Assembly (NCBI GenBank): GCA_964431365.1
Contig: CAYSJJ010000010.1
Span: forward strand, 8,380 to 72,379
From: Geomobilibacter sp964431365
GTDB taxonomy: Bacteria; Desulfobacterota; Desulfuromonadia; Geobacterales; DSM-12255
DNA length: 64,000 nt
Direction of reading: 5' to 3'
The notes under the pieces: model-generated
The model's input: only the letters and a program-made list of their open reading frames with translations
Database searches by the model: none
Told to the model about the DNA's origin: nothing
In this document: in pieces, positions 26,092-34,892 of the stretch
Position numbering within the stretch: the stretch's first letter is position 1
Layout of the letters: each line of letters starts with the position of its first letter
Position numbers and translations under genes: made by a program

Positions 26092-27156
26092 CTACCTCTC
26101 CGGCGGCTCCACCTGCCGCAGCAGCGTCTCCACGGTAGAACGGTAACGGCCGGTGGGATAGCTCTGCAGGTACTGCCGGAAGCGGGCCGCAGCCTTGTCG
26201 TTCAGCCCCAGCGTGAAGAGGGTCTGGCCGGCACTGAACAGGGCCGTCTCAGCCTGGGGGAGCCGGGGGTACTCTTCCAGCACCAGCAGGTACTCGGCCA
26301 GGGCGGCGCGCGGATTGTTGAGGAAGCGCCCCTGGACCGTTCCCCGCTCCAACCGGGCATCGGCCCGGATCTCCGGCACCAGGGTCAGGTCGATGGCGAT
26401 CTGGAAGACGGTCAGCGCCTGCTCGTACTCTCCCCGGTCGGTCTGGTAATGGCCGTAGTTGACGTTCCAGCGGGCCAGAAGGTCCGGCAGCCTGTCGATC
26501 CCCTCCCACTCCGTCGGCGGCGCGGCACCGGTGGCGGCGGTGAACAGCTCCCGGGCTTCGGCCAGCGCGGAACCGCTCTCCACCGTCACCGGATCGGTCG
26601 GCACGCTCCCCCGGGTGTTCTGTACCATGGTGCCGCTGAGCAGCGGTTTTATCTCCCGCTCCTTGGCGCTGCCGGCCACGGCCACGTTCCCCTCGGTGCC
26701 GAACAGCACGTTGGCCTCGCCGCGGGAGAGCATGAGGAACTCGGTCCCCTTTACCCCGGCCACGACCGTCCGGCTCCTGACGCGGTAATCGGTCTGCTGG
26801 CCGGCCAGTTTGGTGATGCTCGCCCGGAGCTTCCCCTCGGCCAGGCTGAAGATCCCCTCTTTTTTCCGCGGGTCGATCCGCAGGCTGGCCAGTTCCAGCT
26901 CGGTCCGATTGGCCAGGGTCAGGCGGCTGCCGTCAGCCAGCTGCAGTTCGACCCAGCCGCTGGCCCCGGTCCGGACCCATCCCCCCGCCACCAGCGTCGT
27001 CCCGCTGGCCAGGGGCTGGTATGGCTTTGCCGTGGCCGGCCTGAACTGCACGTCGCCGCTGACCGCCCGGGCCGTGGCGATGACTGCGGCTTCGGCAGGC
27101 GAGAGGCCGAGACAGAGAGTCCACAACAGGATATGCAACAGCAGTCGTCTCCCCAT
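26092..27156 (-). CDS. Exported FecR-domain protein with TPR-like C-terminus
   Basis: This 354-residue protein has a signal peptide (LLLHILLWTLCLGLSPAEA). A FecR domain follows at about residues 25-155 (ASGTTLVAGGWVRTGASGWV, 'VELQLADGSRLTLANRTELE', 'RTVVAGVKGTEFLM'). The C-terminal half has tetratricopeptide-like helices (GEYEQALTVFQIAIDL and 'YPRLPQAETALFSAG'). FecR domains of this kind often occur with CHASE2 cyclases and may bind periplasmic ligands. It lies between the cyclase and caspase genes in a co-directional run. Confidence 0.85.
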   Translation of the reverse strand: MGRRLLLHILLWTLCLGLSPAEAAVIATARAVSGDVQFRPATAKPYQPLASGTTLVAGGWVRTGASGWVELQLADGSRLTLANRTELELASLRIDPRKKEGIFSLAEGKLRASITKLAGQQTDYRVRSRTVVAGVKGTEFLMLSRGEANVLFGTEGNVAVAGSAKEREIKPLLSGTMVQNTRGSVPTDPVTVESGSALAEARELFTAATGAAPPTEWEGIDRLPDLLARWNVNYGHYQTDRGEYEQALTVFQIAIDLTLVPEIRADARLERGTVQGRFLNNPRAALAEYLLVLEEYPRLPQAETALFSAGQTLFTLGLNDKAAARFRQYLQSYPTGRYRSTVETLLRQVEPPER

Positions 27157-27172
27157 GAATCGCCCCTTCCCC

Positions 27173-30100
27173 CTATTCCTTTAACAGCTGGTAATGGTTG
27201 GCCCCACCATTGCCTCCGACCGTCAGCGTCGGGCTCTGGATGACGTTCTGGCTCTTGGCCGCGTCTTCCACCAGCGGCTTGATGTAGCTGTAGACCTCGC
27301 CGAGGTCCCGTTTCCCCTCGCGGATCGCCTTGAGCAGATAATAGGTGAAGGCGCCGTGCTCCTGCTCCTGGAGCGAGGTGGAGATCTGCGCCCCCTGGGT
27401 GGAGGAAAGGACCGCCATCCGCTGCGGGACCGCCGTTTCGGTACCGGTCATCACCAGGGGACGTGCCCCCTTGGCCAGGACCGACCGGCCGCCGGTTCCG
27501 GAGAAACAGGAGTCGATCACCACGATCACCTCGCTCGCCCCGGCGCTCCCCAGTTTCTCGTAGAGGCGGCGGATCGGGTAGCCGGTGTCGGTCAGGTAAT
27601 TGGGATCGCCGTCGTAGGGGACCAGGTAGGCGTCGCCGGAGGCCGGTTCCGGGGCGCCGTGCCCGGAGTAGTAGTAGAAGATGCGGGAGCTCCCCTTTTT
27701 CACCCGGTTGGGGAGCCAGCTCTCCACGGATTTCCTGATGGCCGACAGGGTGGCCCGCTCGTCGACCAGGAACTCGATGTTCCGCTCGGCAAAGCCGAGG
27801 GAGAGGAGGTAGGCCTTGACCGCCCGGGCATCGTTGTAGGCGAAATCGGACTTGGGGACGTTCTGGTAGCGCTCGATACCGATGACGATCGCCAGGTCGC
27901 CGGCGGAGAAGCTCCGCCGCTGGGGTGCCAGCATGGGCGGAAGGTTGACATCGCCTCCCCCGGCTGGCGTGACCGGCGTTTCCCTGGCCTCGACCTTCAC
28001 CACCCGCATCGCCGGTGCCTCTTCGTCCAGGGCGAGCCGCACCTGGGGCCGCACGGCAAAGCGCGGCCGCTCCTCGTCCAGGGCGAAGGAGAGCGGCAGC
28101 TCCTTGGCGCCGGCATACCGCTGGGTGACCGCCACGGTGAAGGTCGCCCGCTTCGTCTCTCCCGGGGCGATGGCACCGAGGAGCAGCGCCACATCGCCGA
28201 AGAGCTTGACGTTCGGATCGCCGCTCTCCACCGTGGCCGTTACCCCCCGGGCCGGGCCCTTGCCGGCGTTGCGCACGCTAAGGGTGATGTTGACCTCTTT
28301 CCCTTTGCTGATCACCCGCCGGCCATCGGCATCGCTGATGTCGATCCGGGCCACTTGCAGTTCGGGGGGGACCATTGCCCGGGCGGCAAAGGCAAGGGCC
28401 ACCGGCCGGGAATCGAAGCCGTCGGCGTCAAGGGCCGTGACCTGGAGCCGGAGCTCCTGAGTGGCGGCGTCTTCTCCGGCCGTGATCGGAATAGTCACGC
28501 TCCTGCTTTCACCCGGGAGGACCGGGCCGACGAACGTCCGATCCGCCAGGCCGAGCCAGGGCGGCACGCTTCCCGATGGTGGCTGGAGGTTCAGGACGAC
28601 CCCCTCGGCCGGGCCGCTGCCGCTGTTCTTCAGGAGCACCGTGATGGTGCCGCTCTCGCCGGCATCGAGCGCGGCGTTCCCCGATGGTTCCAGCAGGGAG
28701 ACGCCGGAAATCTCCAGCCGGGGGAGGGCCCTGCGCGGGGTGGCGACCGACGGCGACGGCAGAACCGGCGCGGCACCCCCCGCCACCTGCAGGCCGAACG
28801 GGTAGCGCTCCCCGGTTTCCGGGTCGACAAGGGCGGTATTGAGCAGCTCGGCCCGATCCTGGCTCCGGTAGCGGATCATGCCGTTGAAGGTGAGCTTGTC
28901 CCGGCGCTGGGCCAGCCTTCTCGCCCGTTCGGTCGGCACCCGGATGGTGACGCGGGAATCGCCGACCGTGGCGCCGAAGCTTTCGCGGTCCGCATCGTAG
29001 CTCCCCAGCTCCCCCTTGACCGTGTAGGGATAGAGCTGGCTCTTCAGCTTCTTCACCTCGTCGGCCCGCTTTGCCTCAGCGGCTTTCATCCGCCCGTCGA
29101 ATTCCCTCCTGATGGCTGCTTCCTCGATTCGGGCCCGCTTCTGACGGGCCTCATACTGCCTGCTGCTCTCGAATTCCCCGCGGGGCGCGCGCAGGGGAGC
29201 GAGCCGCCGCTCCCGTTCCTGCTCCAGGGCGACGACCGCCTCGTCCCGGGCAGGATACGCCGCCAGGGCGACGATCCCGGGCACGGTCCAGACCCGGGCA
29301 GTCCGCTCCTCCCCCGCCGAGACCAAGTGGCTACCGTCGGGAGCGTAGCGCACCGCCAGGATGTCCTTCTCGGCCTCGGCCAGCGAATGGACCTCCTGGC
29401 CGCTCACGCAGCTCCAGAAGGTAATCCGCTTCTTGCCGGCCGCCACCAGCAGCACGCCGTCACTGCTGAAGTCCAGGGAGAGGACGTCCTCTTTCTCCGA
29501 CTCCATCACCCGTGGCGGCCCCCCGGCTTTCAGGTTCCAGAGCACGAGCCGTTTCCTATCCTCGATGCCGGCCAGAATGCCCCCATCGCGGCTGAATACC
29601 AGCCCCTTGACCTCCTTGCGCGCCCCTTCCAGGAGGCGGGGCTCCTTTTCCTGGCGCAGATCCCACAGGGCGACCCTCCCCCCCTTGCCGCCGACGGCCA
29701 GAAGCGACCCATCCGGGCTGAAGGCGAGGGAATCGACCCGCTCTTTCTCCCCCTCGATCACCCTGACCCTGGCCCGCTGGCCGGCCTCCTCCTTGGCCTT
29801 GTCCTTCTGCTTCTTGAACCAGCCGACAAATGTATCGCCCGGGGAGCGGGCAGGGTCACCGGCGGCTCCCCCTGCGCCGGCTGCCTGCGTAACGTCGAAG
29901 AGGGTAACGGTCTGGTCGTCCACGGCGGCGGCCAGGAGTGTTCCCTGGGGAGAGCAGGCCAGCGACCGGACGTCGTCCTTGAGCCGGAGGCCGGCAACGG
30001 GGAGATTTTCGGCCACGTTCCAGAGGAAGATCTCCTTTCCCTGACCGGCCATGGCCAGGAAACGGCCGTCACCGGAAAAGCAGATCTCCTGCGCCTTGTC

Positions 30101-30463
30101 GGGCAACTCCCGGATATGCCCGAGAATGTCGCCGGTGCGGAAATCCCAGATCGCCACCCCCCGGTCATCGCTTCCGGCGGCGAGTTTGCGGCCATCGGGC
30201 GAAAACGCCAGGGCGAGTATCTTGCCGTCCAGGGGGGTAAAGGTCCGTTCGACCGTGACCAGCTGGTCGAAGGAAAGCGGCACCAGGATGGGAGCGGGCC
30301 CGGACGCCCGGACCTTTTGTACCGTCTGTGCCTCCGGTGCCTTCGCCCCCTTTTGCGCCTTTTTCCCCTTGGACGCCCGCTCGGCGCCAGTCGCCACGGT
30401 CGCCGCAACGAGCACCATGACCGCTACTGCCGCCCCTCTGAGCCATCTCCCCATGATACTCAT
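27173..30463 (-). CDS. Exported WD40-repeat caspase-like protease (peptidase C14)
   Basis: The 1096-residue protein has a probable signal peptide (GAAVAVMVLVAATVATGA). WD40 repeats fill about residues 75-400 (ALAFSPDGRKLAAGSDDRGV and 'IWDF' endings). A charged helical segment, two CARDB-like beta domains (NSGSGPAEGVVLNL and 'NAGKGPARGVTATVES') and a C-terminal caspase domain follow. The His/Cys dyad is intact: His935 in 'YYYSGHGAP' and Cys986 in 'VVIDSCFSGTGG'. An exported caspase would act in the periplasm or on the surface. Its ATG overlaps the HD-GYP stop (ATGA). Substrate and trigger are unknown. Confidence 0.9.
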   Translation of the reverse strand: MSIMGRWLRGAAVAVMVLVAATVATGAERASKGKKAQKGAKAPEAQTVQKVRASGPAPILVPLSFDQLVTVERTFTPLDGKILALAFSPDGRKLAAGSDDRGVAIWDFRTGDILGHIRELPDKAQEICFSGDGRFLAMAGQGKEIFLWNVAENLPVAGLRLKDDVRSLACSPQGTLLAAAVDDQTVTLFDVTQAAGAGGAAGDPARSPGDTFVGWFKKQKDKAKEEAGQRARVRVIEGEKERVDSLAFSPDGSLLAVGGKGGRVALWDLRQEKEPRLLEGARKEVKGLVFSRDGGILAGIEDRKRLVLWNLKAGGPPRVMESEKEDVLSLDFSSDGVLLVAAGKKRITFWSCVSGQEVHSLAEAEKDILAVRYAPDGSHLVSAGEERTARVWTVPGIVALAAYPARDEAVVALEQERERRLAPLRAPRGEFESSRQYEARQKRARIEEAAIRREFDGRMKAAEAKRADEVKKLKSQLYPYTVKGELGSYDADRESFGATVGDSRVTIRVPTERARRLAQRRDKLTFNGMIRYRSQDRAELLNTALVDPETGERYPFGLQVAGGAAPVLPSPSVATPRRALPRLEISGVSLLEPSGNAALDAGESGTITVLLKNSGSGPAEGVVLNLQPPSGSVPPWLGLADRTFVGPVLPGESRSVTIPITAGEDAATQELRLQVTALDADGFDSRPVALAFAARAMVPPELQVARIDISDADGRRVISKGKEVNITLSVRNAGKGPARGVTATVESGDPNVKLFGDVALLLGAIAPGETKRATFTVAVTQRYAGAKELPLSFALDEERPRFAVRPQVRLALDEEAPAMRVVKVEARETPVTPAGGGDVNLPPMLAPQRRSFSAGDLAIVIGIERYQNVPKSDFAYNDARAVKAYLLSLGFAERNIEFLVDERATLSAIRKSVESWLPNRVKKGSSRIFYYYSGHGAPEPASGDAYLVPYDGDPNYLTDTGYPIRRLYEKLGSAGASEVIVVIDSCFSGTGGRSVLAKGARPLVMTGTETAVPQRMAVLSSTQGAQISTSLQEQEHGAFTYYLLKAIREGKRDLGEVYSYIKPLVEDAAKSQNVIQSPTLTVGGNGGANHYQLLKE

Positions 30464-31548
30464 CCCTCTTCCCCTCTTCGTGCCGTCATGCCGGTGACGA
30501 ACGCCGACACGACCGCCGGGTCGAACTGGCTGCCGCTGCAGCGCTGCAGCTCGTTCAACGCCTCGCCGTCGCTCAGCGCCTTGCGGTACGGCCGGTCCGT
30601 GGTCATGGCATCGAAGGTGTCGGCCACGGCGATGATCCTGGCGGCGACCGGGATCTGCTCCCCTTGCAGTCGATCCGGGTAGCCGGACCCGTCGTACTTT
30701 TCGTGGTGGCTGAGGACCCCCGGCACCACCCCCTGCAGCGACCGGACGTACCCGAGGATATCGGCCCCGATCCTGGCATGTTCGCCCATGACCGCCGATT
30801 CGTCGCGGGAAAGGGGCGCCTCCTTGCGCAGGATATCGTCCTGCACCCCGATCTTGCCGATGTCGTGCAGGATGGCGGAGAGCATCAGGGCATCCATCTC
30901 CTCCTTCCCCAGGTTCAACCGGCTGCCGATGGCCAGGCTGTAATCCCGCACCCTCCTGGTATGACCTCCGGTGTAGGAGTCCCGCTTTTCCAGGGCCTCG
31001 GCCAAGGCCAGGGCCGTCCCGTGGAAGGTGTCCTTCAGCTCCTGGTAGAGGTTGGCGTTATCCACGGCCGACGCGACCAGGTTGGCCAGGGAGACAAAGA
31101 GCTCCAGATCGTCATCGGTGAATTGTCCGCTCTTCCTGTTTATCGCTTCCAGCACGCCGAGGACCCTCCCCTTCACCTTGAGGGGGGCAGCGATCAGGTT
31201 CCTGGTGACGAACCGGCTCTTCTCGTCCGCCCGGCGGTAGAAGTGCTCGTCCTGCTGCACATCCGGGACAATGGTCGCCTCACCGGTCCTGGCGACCCAG
31301 CCGGCAATCCCCTCGTCCAGCGTCATCGTCACCTCTTTCAGCCGCTCACCCTTCTTACCGGTGGCGACCTCGAAGAAGAGTTCGTTCGTCTCCTGGTCGA
31401 GCAGCAGCAGGCTGCCCGCCTCGGCATCCATAAGGGTGGTCGCCGCCCGGATGGCCCGCTCCCTGATCTCGGCCGTGTCCAGCGTGGAGTTGATCAGGGC
31501 GGCCAGCTCCATCAGCGCCGCAAGAGAGTCGTTCCGTTTCGGTTTCAT
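30460..31548 (-). CDS. GAF-HD-GYP cyclic di-GMP phosphodiesterase
   Basis: The 362-residue protein has an N-terminal GAF domain (about residues 20-160; 'AGSLLLLDQETNELFFEVAT') and an HD-GYP domain. Motifs are intact: 'GGHTRRVRDYSLAIG', 'LHDIGKIGVQDDIL' and 'HHEKYDGSGYPDRLQGEQIP'. HD-GYP proteins hydrolyse c-di-GMP. The GAF domain senses an unknown small ligand. No membrane helix is visible, so it is cytoplasmic. It is translationally coupled to the caspase gene (ATGA), which ties second-messenger control to that protease. Confidence 0.92.
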   Translation of the reverse strand: MKPKRNDSLAALMELAALINSTLDTAEIRERAIRAATTLMDAEAGSLLLLDQETNELFFEVATGKKGERLKEVTMTLDEGIAGWVARTGEATIVPDVQQDEHFYRRADEKSRFVTRNLIAAPLKVKGRVLGVLEAINRKSGQFTDDDLELFVSLANLVASAVDNANLYQELKDTFHGTALALAEALEKRDSYTGGHTRRVRDYSLAIGSRLNLGKEEMDALMLSAILHDIGKIGVQDDILRKEAPLSRDESAVMGEHARIGADILGYVRSLQGVVPGVLSHHEKYDGSGYPDRLQGEQIPVAARIIAVADTFDAMTTDRPYRKALSDGEALNELQRCSGSQFDPAVVSAFVTGMTARRGEEG

Positions 31549-31569
31549 CGATGTTCTCTCCTTGCCGGA

Positions 31570-32430
31570 CTACCGGGCCGGTTCGATGGTGTAGACCGCC
31601 AGCGCTTCCCCCCACTCGGCCGGGTCGAGCTGGTTCAGTTTGCGGGCCAGGTCCCCCACCAGGCCGGTGCCCCGGCCGTCGTAGACCTTGAAGATCCCCT
31701 CCTGAAAGCCCCGCTCCAGGAGGATCTCCTTCTGCCTGGTGGCGATCAGCTTCACCTTCTCCTGGGAGAGCCGGTTCCTGAAGTCCGGGAGACAGAGCGC
31801 CTTCAGGCGGATCGGGCAGTTGTCGGGGGGAAATACCTGGCCGCTGTTGGCCTTGACGAAATTATCCGGATAGAGGGAGTTGGGGAAGAGCAGGGTCACC
31901 GAGTTGTCGGCGGCGATGGAGAAGATATAGACGTAGCAGTCGCTGTTGGTCTGGTAGAGGAGCTTCACCTCCTCCCCTTCCCTGAGGACGCTCTTGGTGA
32001 GGGCCAGCTTGATCTGGATTCCCTGCTGCTCCTCCGGGTAGACCGGCCTGACCAGCGCCCTCAGCCGCACCCGGTAGAGATTGGGATCGTTCCGGTCCCG
32101 CTCCTCGCTGATGATCTGGACCTTCTCGATCTTCCCCCGCACCCGGGCAAAGGTGAACTCCTCGGCCAGCTGGGCGTTGGTCACCAGGGTATGGGAACGG
32201 ACGAACGACCCGACCGCCTCGTCGATCGCCTTCCGCTTGGCCTCGTTCCTGGCCCGCTCCATCACCTCTTTCGGCGGGTCATACTCGCTCCCCACAGCTT
32301 CGGCTGTCGCCTCCACCCAGACCGGGGGCTCCTCTGCCGCAGATGCCCCGGAAGTAGGCCACGCCGCTCCCAGCGCCGACAGGCAGAGAACGGATATGAA
32401 CAGGACAAGCCCGTTACGCAGCGCCAACAT
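31570..32430 (-). CDS. Exported DUF4384-domain protein
   Basis: The 286-residue product starts at the ATG at 32430 (GGGAG five bases upstream) with a signal peptide (LVLFISVLCLSALGAAWP). An LPP20/FlgT-like N-terminal segment (about residues 40-130) is followed by a DUF4384 domain: 'LREGEEVKLLYQTNSDCYVYIF' with 'SVTLLFPNSLYPDNFV'. DUF4384 domains are often found with caspase-like proteins, where they may sense envelope state. Co-occurrence here with an exported caspase supports a shared pathway. No enzymatic motif is seen. Confidence 0.85.
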   Translation of the reverse strand: MLALRNGLVLFISVLCLSALGAAWPTSGASAAEEPPVWVEATAEAVGSEYDPPKEVMERARNEAKRKAIDEAVGSFVRSHTLVTNAQLAEEFTFARVRGKIEKVQIISEERDRNDPNLYRVRLRALVRPVYPEEQQGIQIKLALTKSVLREGEEVKLLYQTNSDCYVYIFSIAADNSVTLLFPNSLYPDNFVKANSGQVFPPDNCPIRLKALCLPDFRNRLSQEKVKLIATRQKEILLERGFQEGIFKVYDGRGTGLVGDLARKLNQLDPAEWGEALAVYTIEPAR

Positions 32431-32537
32431 CGTTTCTCCCTCTTTCTCAGTTATCAGTCCGTGGCGTATGCCGCGCCGACGGAGCGGCGTGGTAGCCACC
32501 ACGGATCCACGTCAGTGACGATGATCCGCCCCGTCCC

Positions 32538-34892
32538 TCACGGCTTCTTCTTCTCCTCCACCAGCTGCTCCCGCACGAAACGGGCCTGGCGGTCGTCGGG
32601 GGAGAGGCGCAGGGCCTCGTCCAGTGCGTGACGGGACGCCTCCCGCTCCCCCCGCTCGTAGGCAAGGATGCCGAGCGCCTTCCAGAGGTTCGCCTCCTGC
32701 GGGAAGCGGGCCACCCCGTCCTGCAGGTGACGCATCGCCTTCTCCCCTTCCTGCATCTCCTGGCAGACTAGGGCCAGGTAGTAGTAAATATCGGGCGTCG
32801 GCGCGACCTTGAGCGCCTCAGTGAACAGGGTGGCTGCCCGGCCGAAATTCCGCTTGCGGAAGAAGTCGCCTCCCTCCACCAGCAGCTCCGCCTGCCTCCG
32901 CTGCCGCTCCTCGGCGGTCAGGTTGCGGTAGGGGTCGACCTGCGGGGCCGCCAGCGCCCCACCGGGAAGCCGGTCGTTATAGAGCTGCTCCACGGTCAGC
33001 TGCTCCAGACGGAGATCGTCCAACTGCACGGCTCCGAAGTAGTTCGGTCCGACTTTCTGGGGGGTCGTGGCCGCGATGTTCACCTGGTTGTCGAAGATGT
33101 TGTTCCCCTCCAGCCGTCCGGAGAAGGCATCCAGCTCCACACCACGGCCGTTCTGGACGATGGCGGAGCCGGTGACCGTGGCCATGCTCCTGGTCAGGCG
33201 GAGCCCCACCTTGTTTCCCGAGATGGTCGCCTCCCTGAGGTCGAGCGCGCCGGGCCCTTCCAGGGAGACCCCGGTGCTGCAGCCGCTGACCGTGATCCGG
33301 GCCAGCCTCCCTTCGCCGCCGACGATGGCGATGCCGGTGTCGGCCCCCTGGAGACGGAGGCGCTCCAGCTCCGCCCGTCCGCCGTCGATGGTCACCCCCG
33401 ACCAGCGCCCTTCGCCGTCGGCCAGGAACGCTATCTCCCCCTCGCCGCCGGCGGCGATCAGCCGCCCCTGCACGCTCAGTCCCTGGCCGGCGGCGAAGCG
33501 AAGCCGCGTCTCCGGCGCCAGGGTGAGGGTCACCCCATGGGGGACCGTGACGCTCCCGGTGATGAGGTAACTCCCTTCGAGGAGGCGGTCGCTGGCAATG
33601 GCGCCGGCCAGCGGCGTCGGTTCGGCGGCGGTCAGCATGGCGCGCACCGGATCGCTCGGCTCGGCCCCGTTACCCACCAGGTCGACCGAAACGACCCGGT
33701 AGTAGTACCCCCGGCCAGGGGCAGCAGACCGGTCGGTGTAGGCGGCACTCTCCACGACCCCCAGCTCCTGGAATCCGGTGAGGGGGGTGTCGCTCCGCAG
33801 CACCCGGTACCCCTTCAGGTCGGGGACCTGTTTCAGGGCTTCCCAGGTGAGCTCGATCCGGTCGCTATACCCCTTGGCGCGCAGAGCGGCCACCGGAGGC
33901 GGAGGCGTGGTGTCGATGGTCACAAAGCCGCTCACGTCCAGCCACCGGGTTTCGAGCCCCCCCGGCCGGGTCAGGGTGACGGTGAGCGGCATGTCCCGGG
34001 TGGTATCGCCGGGAAGCACGGCGTACTCGCCGGCATAGATGCCCGGCGTCATCTCCTTCAGCGGCACCCCTTTGCGGAAACTGCCGATATCGAAGGAGGC
34101 CACCAGGCCGGGATCCCCCTGGACCCCCACCTTGATCACCTTTTTCGGGCCGAACGGCCCTTCGACCAGATTGGTCAGCACCTCCCGGATGACCGGCCGG
34201 TGTTCCGCCGTTGCCGGTGAACTAGGGGACGGGACCTTCTCCATGAACTTGTTGCAGAGCTCGTTGATCAGCCGGACCTTCTGGATCTCCCGCAAGTTCA
34301 GGGCCGTGGAGACCGCCGTCACTACTGCCGCCAGCGGCGAGGTGGGAACCCCTCCCTCGTGGTAGCGGACCGATTCCCGCAGCCGGAACAGCTCCTGGCC
34401 TGACCTGGCGTTGACCATCCAGAGCTCGGCCTCCACCCCGAGCCGGGAATAGATGCCGGCATAGATCTTCTGGTAGTCGGTCACCTTGCCGAACAGGAGC
34501 CCATCNNNNNNNNNNTCGACCCCCAACGCCGCTGCCAGCTCGCTGTTGGGCGTTTCCCGTGCCGTCTTCCCCGATCTCTGTTCGAGACGAACCAGTTTCT
34601 CGTCGACGACCGGGAGCTTCATATCCTGATACGACGTGGACGAGAAGTGGTTGGCGAAGTTGCGCCGCACCAGGACGTCCAGCCCCGGCTCGTCGGTCTC
34701 GTTGGTAAAGGGGAGGATCGCCACCTGACGGGGAAGCTCGTCCTCGGTGATCTCCTTCAGCCCCTGGCCGTACTGTTCGACCTTGATGGTGGGGGCGCAG
34801 GCGGTGATCAGCAGGGAGGCTGCCACGATGAGTCGTTTCATGCGGTCAGACAAGATCTCGCCAGAAGCCGTCATGCTGCTGCCATCGTTCAC
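32538..34892 (-). CDS. Lipoprotein with DUF799-like, fibronectin III, beta-helix and TPR domains (contains assembly gap)
   Basis: The product of about 784 residues has a lipobox (LIVAASLLITAC). Domains in order: a GNA1162/DUF799-like domain (LPRQVAILPFTNETDEPGLD), a fibronectin III domain ('PVAALRAKGYSDRIELTWEA'), a right-handed parallel beta-helix ('GVTLTLAPETRLRFAAGQGL' and repeats) and C-terminal TPRs ('NFGRAATLFTEALKVAPTPD'). I chose the GTG at 34892, which overlaps the transglutaminase stop (GTGA) behind GGGAGG. An ATG at 34841 would give a tighter lipoprotein signal. Ten Ns at 34506-34515 interrupt the first domain, so length there is uncertain. Confidence 0.8.
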   Translation of the reverse strand: MNDGSSMTASGEILSDRMKRLIVAASLLITACAPTIKVEQYGQGLKEITEDELPRQVAILPFTNETDEPGLDVLVRRNFANHFSSTSYQDMKLPVVDEKLVRLEQRSGKTARETPNSELAAALGVXXXXDGLLFGKVTDYQKIYAGIYSRLGVEAELWMVNARSGQELFRLRESVRYHEGGVPTSPLAAVVTAVSTALNLREIQKVRLINELCNKFMEKVPSPSSPATAEHRPVIREVLTNLVEGPFGPKKVIKVGVQGDPGLVASFDIGSFRKGVPLKEMTPGIYAGEYAVLPGDTTRDMPLTVTLTRPGGLETRWLDVSGFVTIDTTPPPPVAALRAKGYSDRIELTWEALKQVPDLKGYRVLRSDTPLTGFQELGVVESAAYTDRSAAPGRGYYYRVVSVDLVGNGAEPSDPVRAMLTAAEPTPLAGAIASDRLLEGSYLITGSVTVPHGVTLTLAPETRLRFAAGQGLSVQGRLIAAGGEGEIAFLADGEGRWSGVTIDGGRAELERLRLQGADTGIAIVGGEGRLARITVSGCSTGVSLEGPGALDLREATISGNKVGLRLTRSMATVTGSAIVQNGRGVELDAFSGRLEGNNIFDNQVNIAATTPQKVGPNYFGAVQLDDLRLEQLTVEQLYNDRLPGGALAAPQVDPYRNLTAEERQRRQAELLVEGGDFFRKRNFGRAATLFTEALKVAPTPDIYYYLALVCQEMQEGEKAMRHLQDGVARFPQEANLWKALGILAYERGEREASRHALDEALRLSPDDRQARFVREQLVEEKKKP
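34506..34515. other. Assembly gap (10 N)
   Basis: Ten consecutive Ns break the N-terminal domain of the beta-helix lipoprotein gene. The reading frame continues across, but ten Ns is a common placeholder, so true gap length is unknown. Confidence 0.95.

Noticed and set aside
27194..30682. 1162-codon open frame on the plus strand
   Set aside because: It mirrors the WD40-caspase and HD-GYP genes on the other strand. High GC makes long antisense frames common. The protein has no domain and an odd Arg/Gly/Pro composition.
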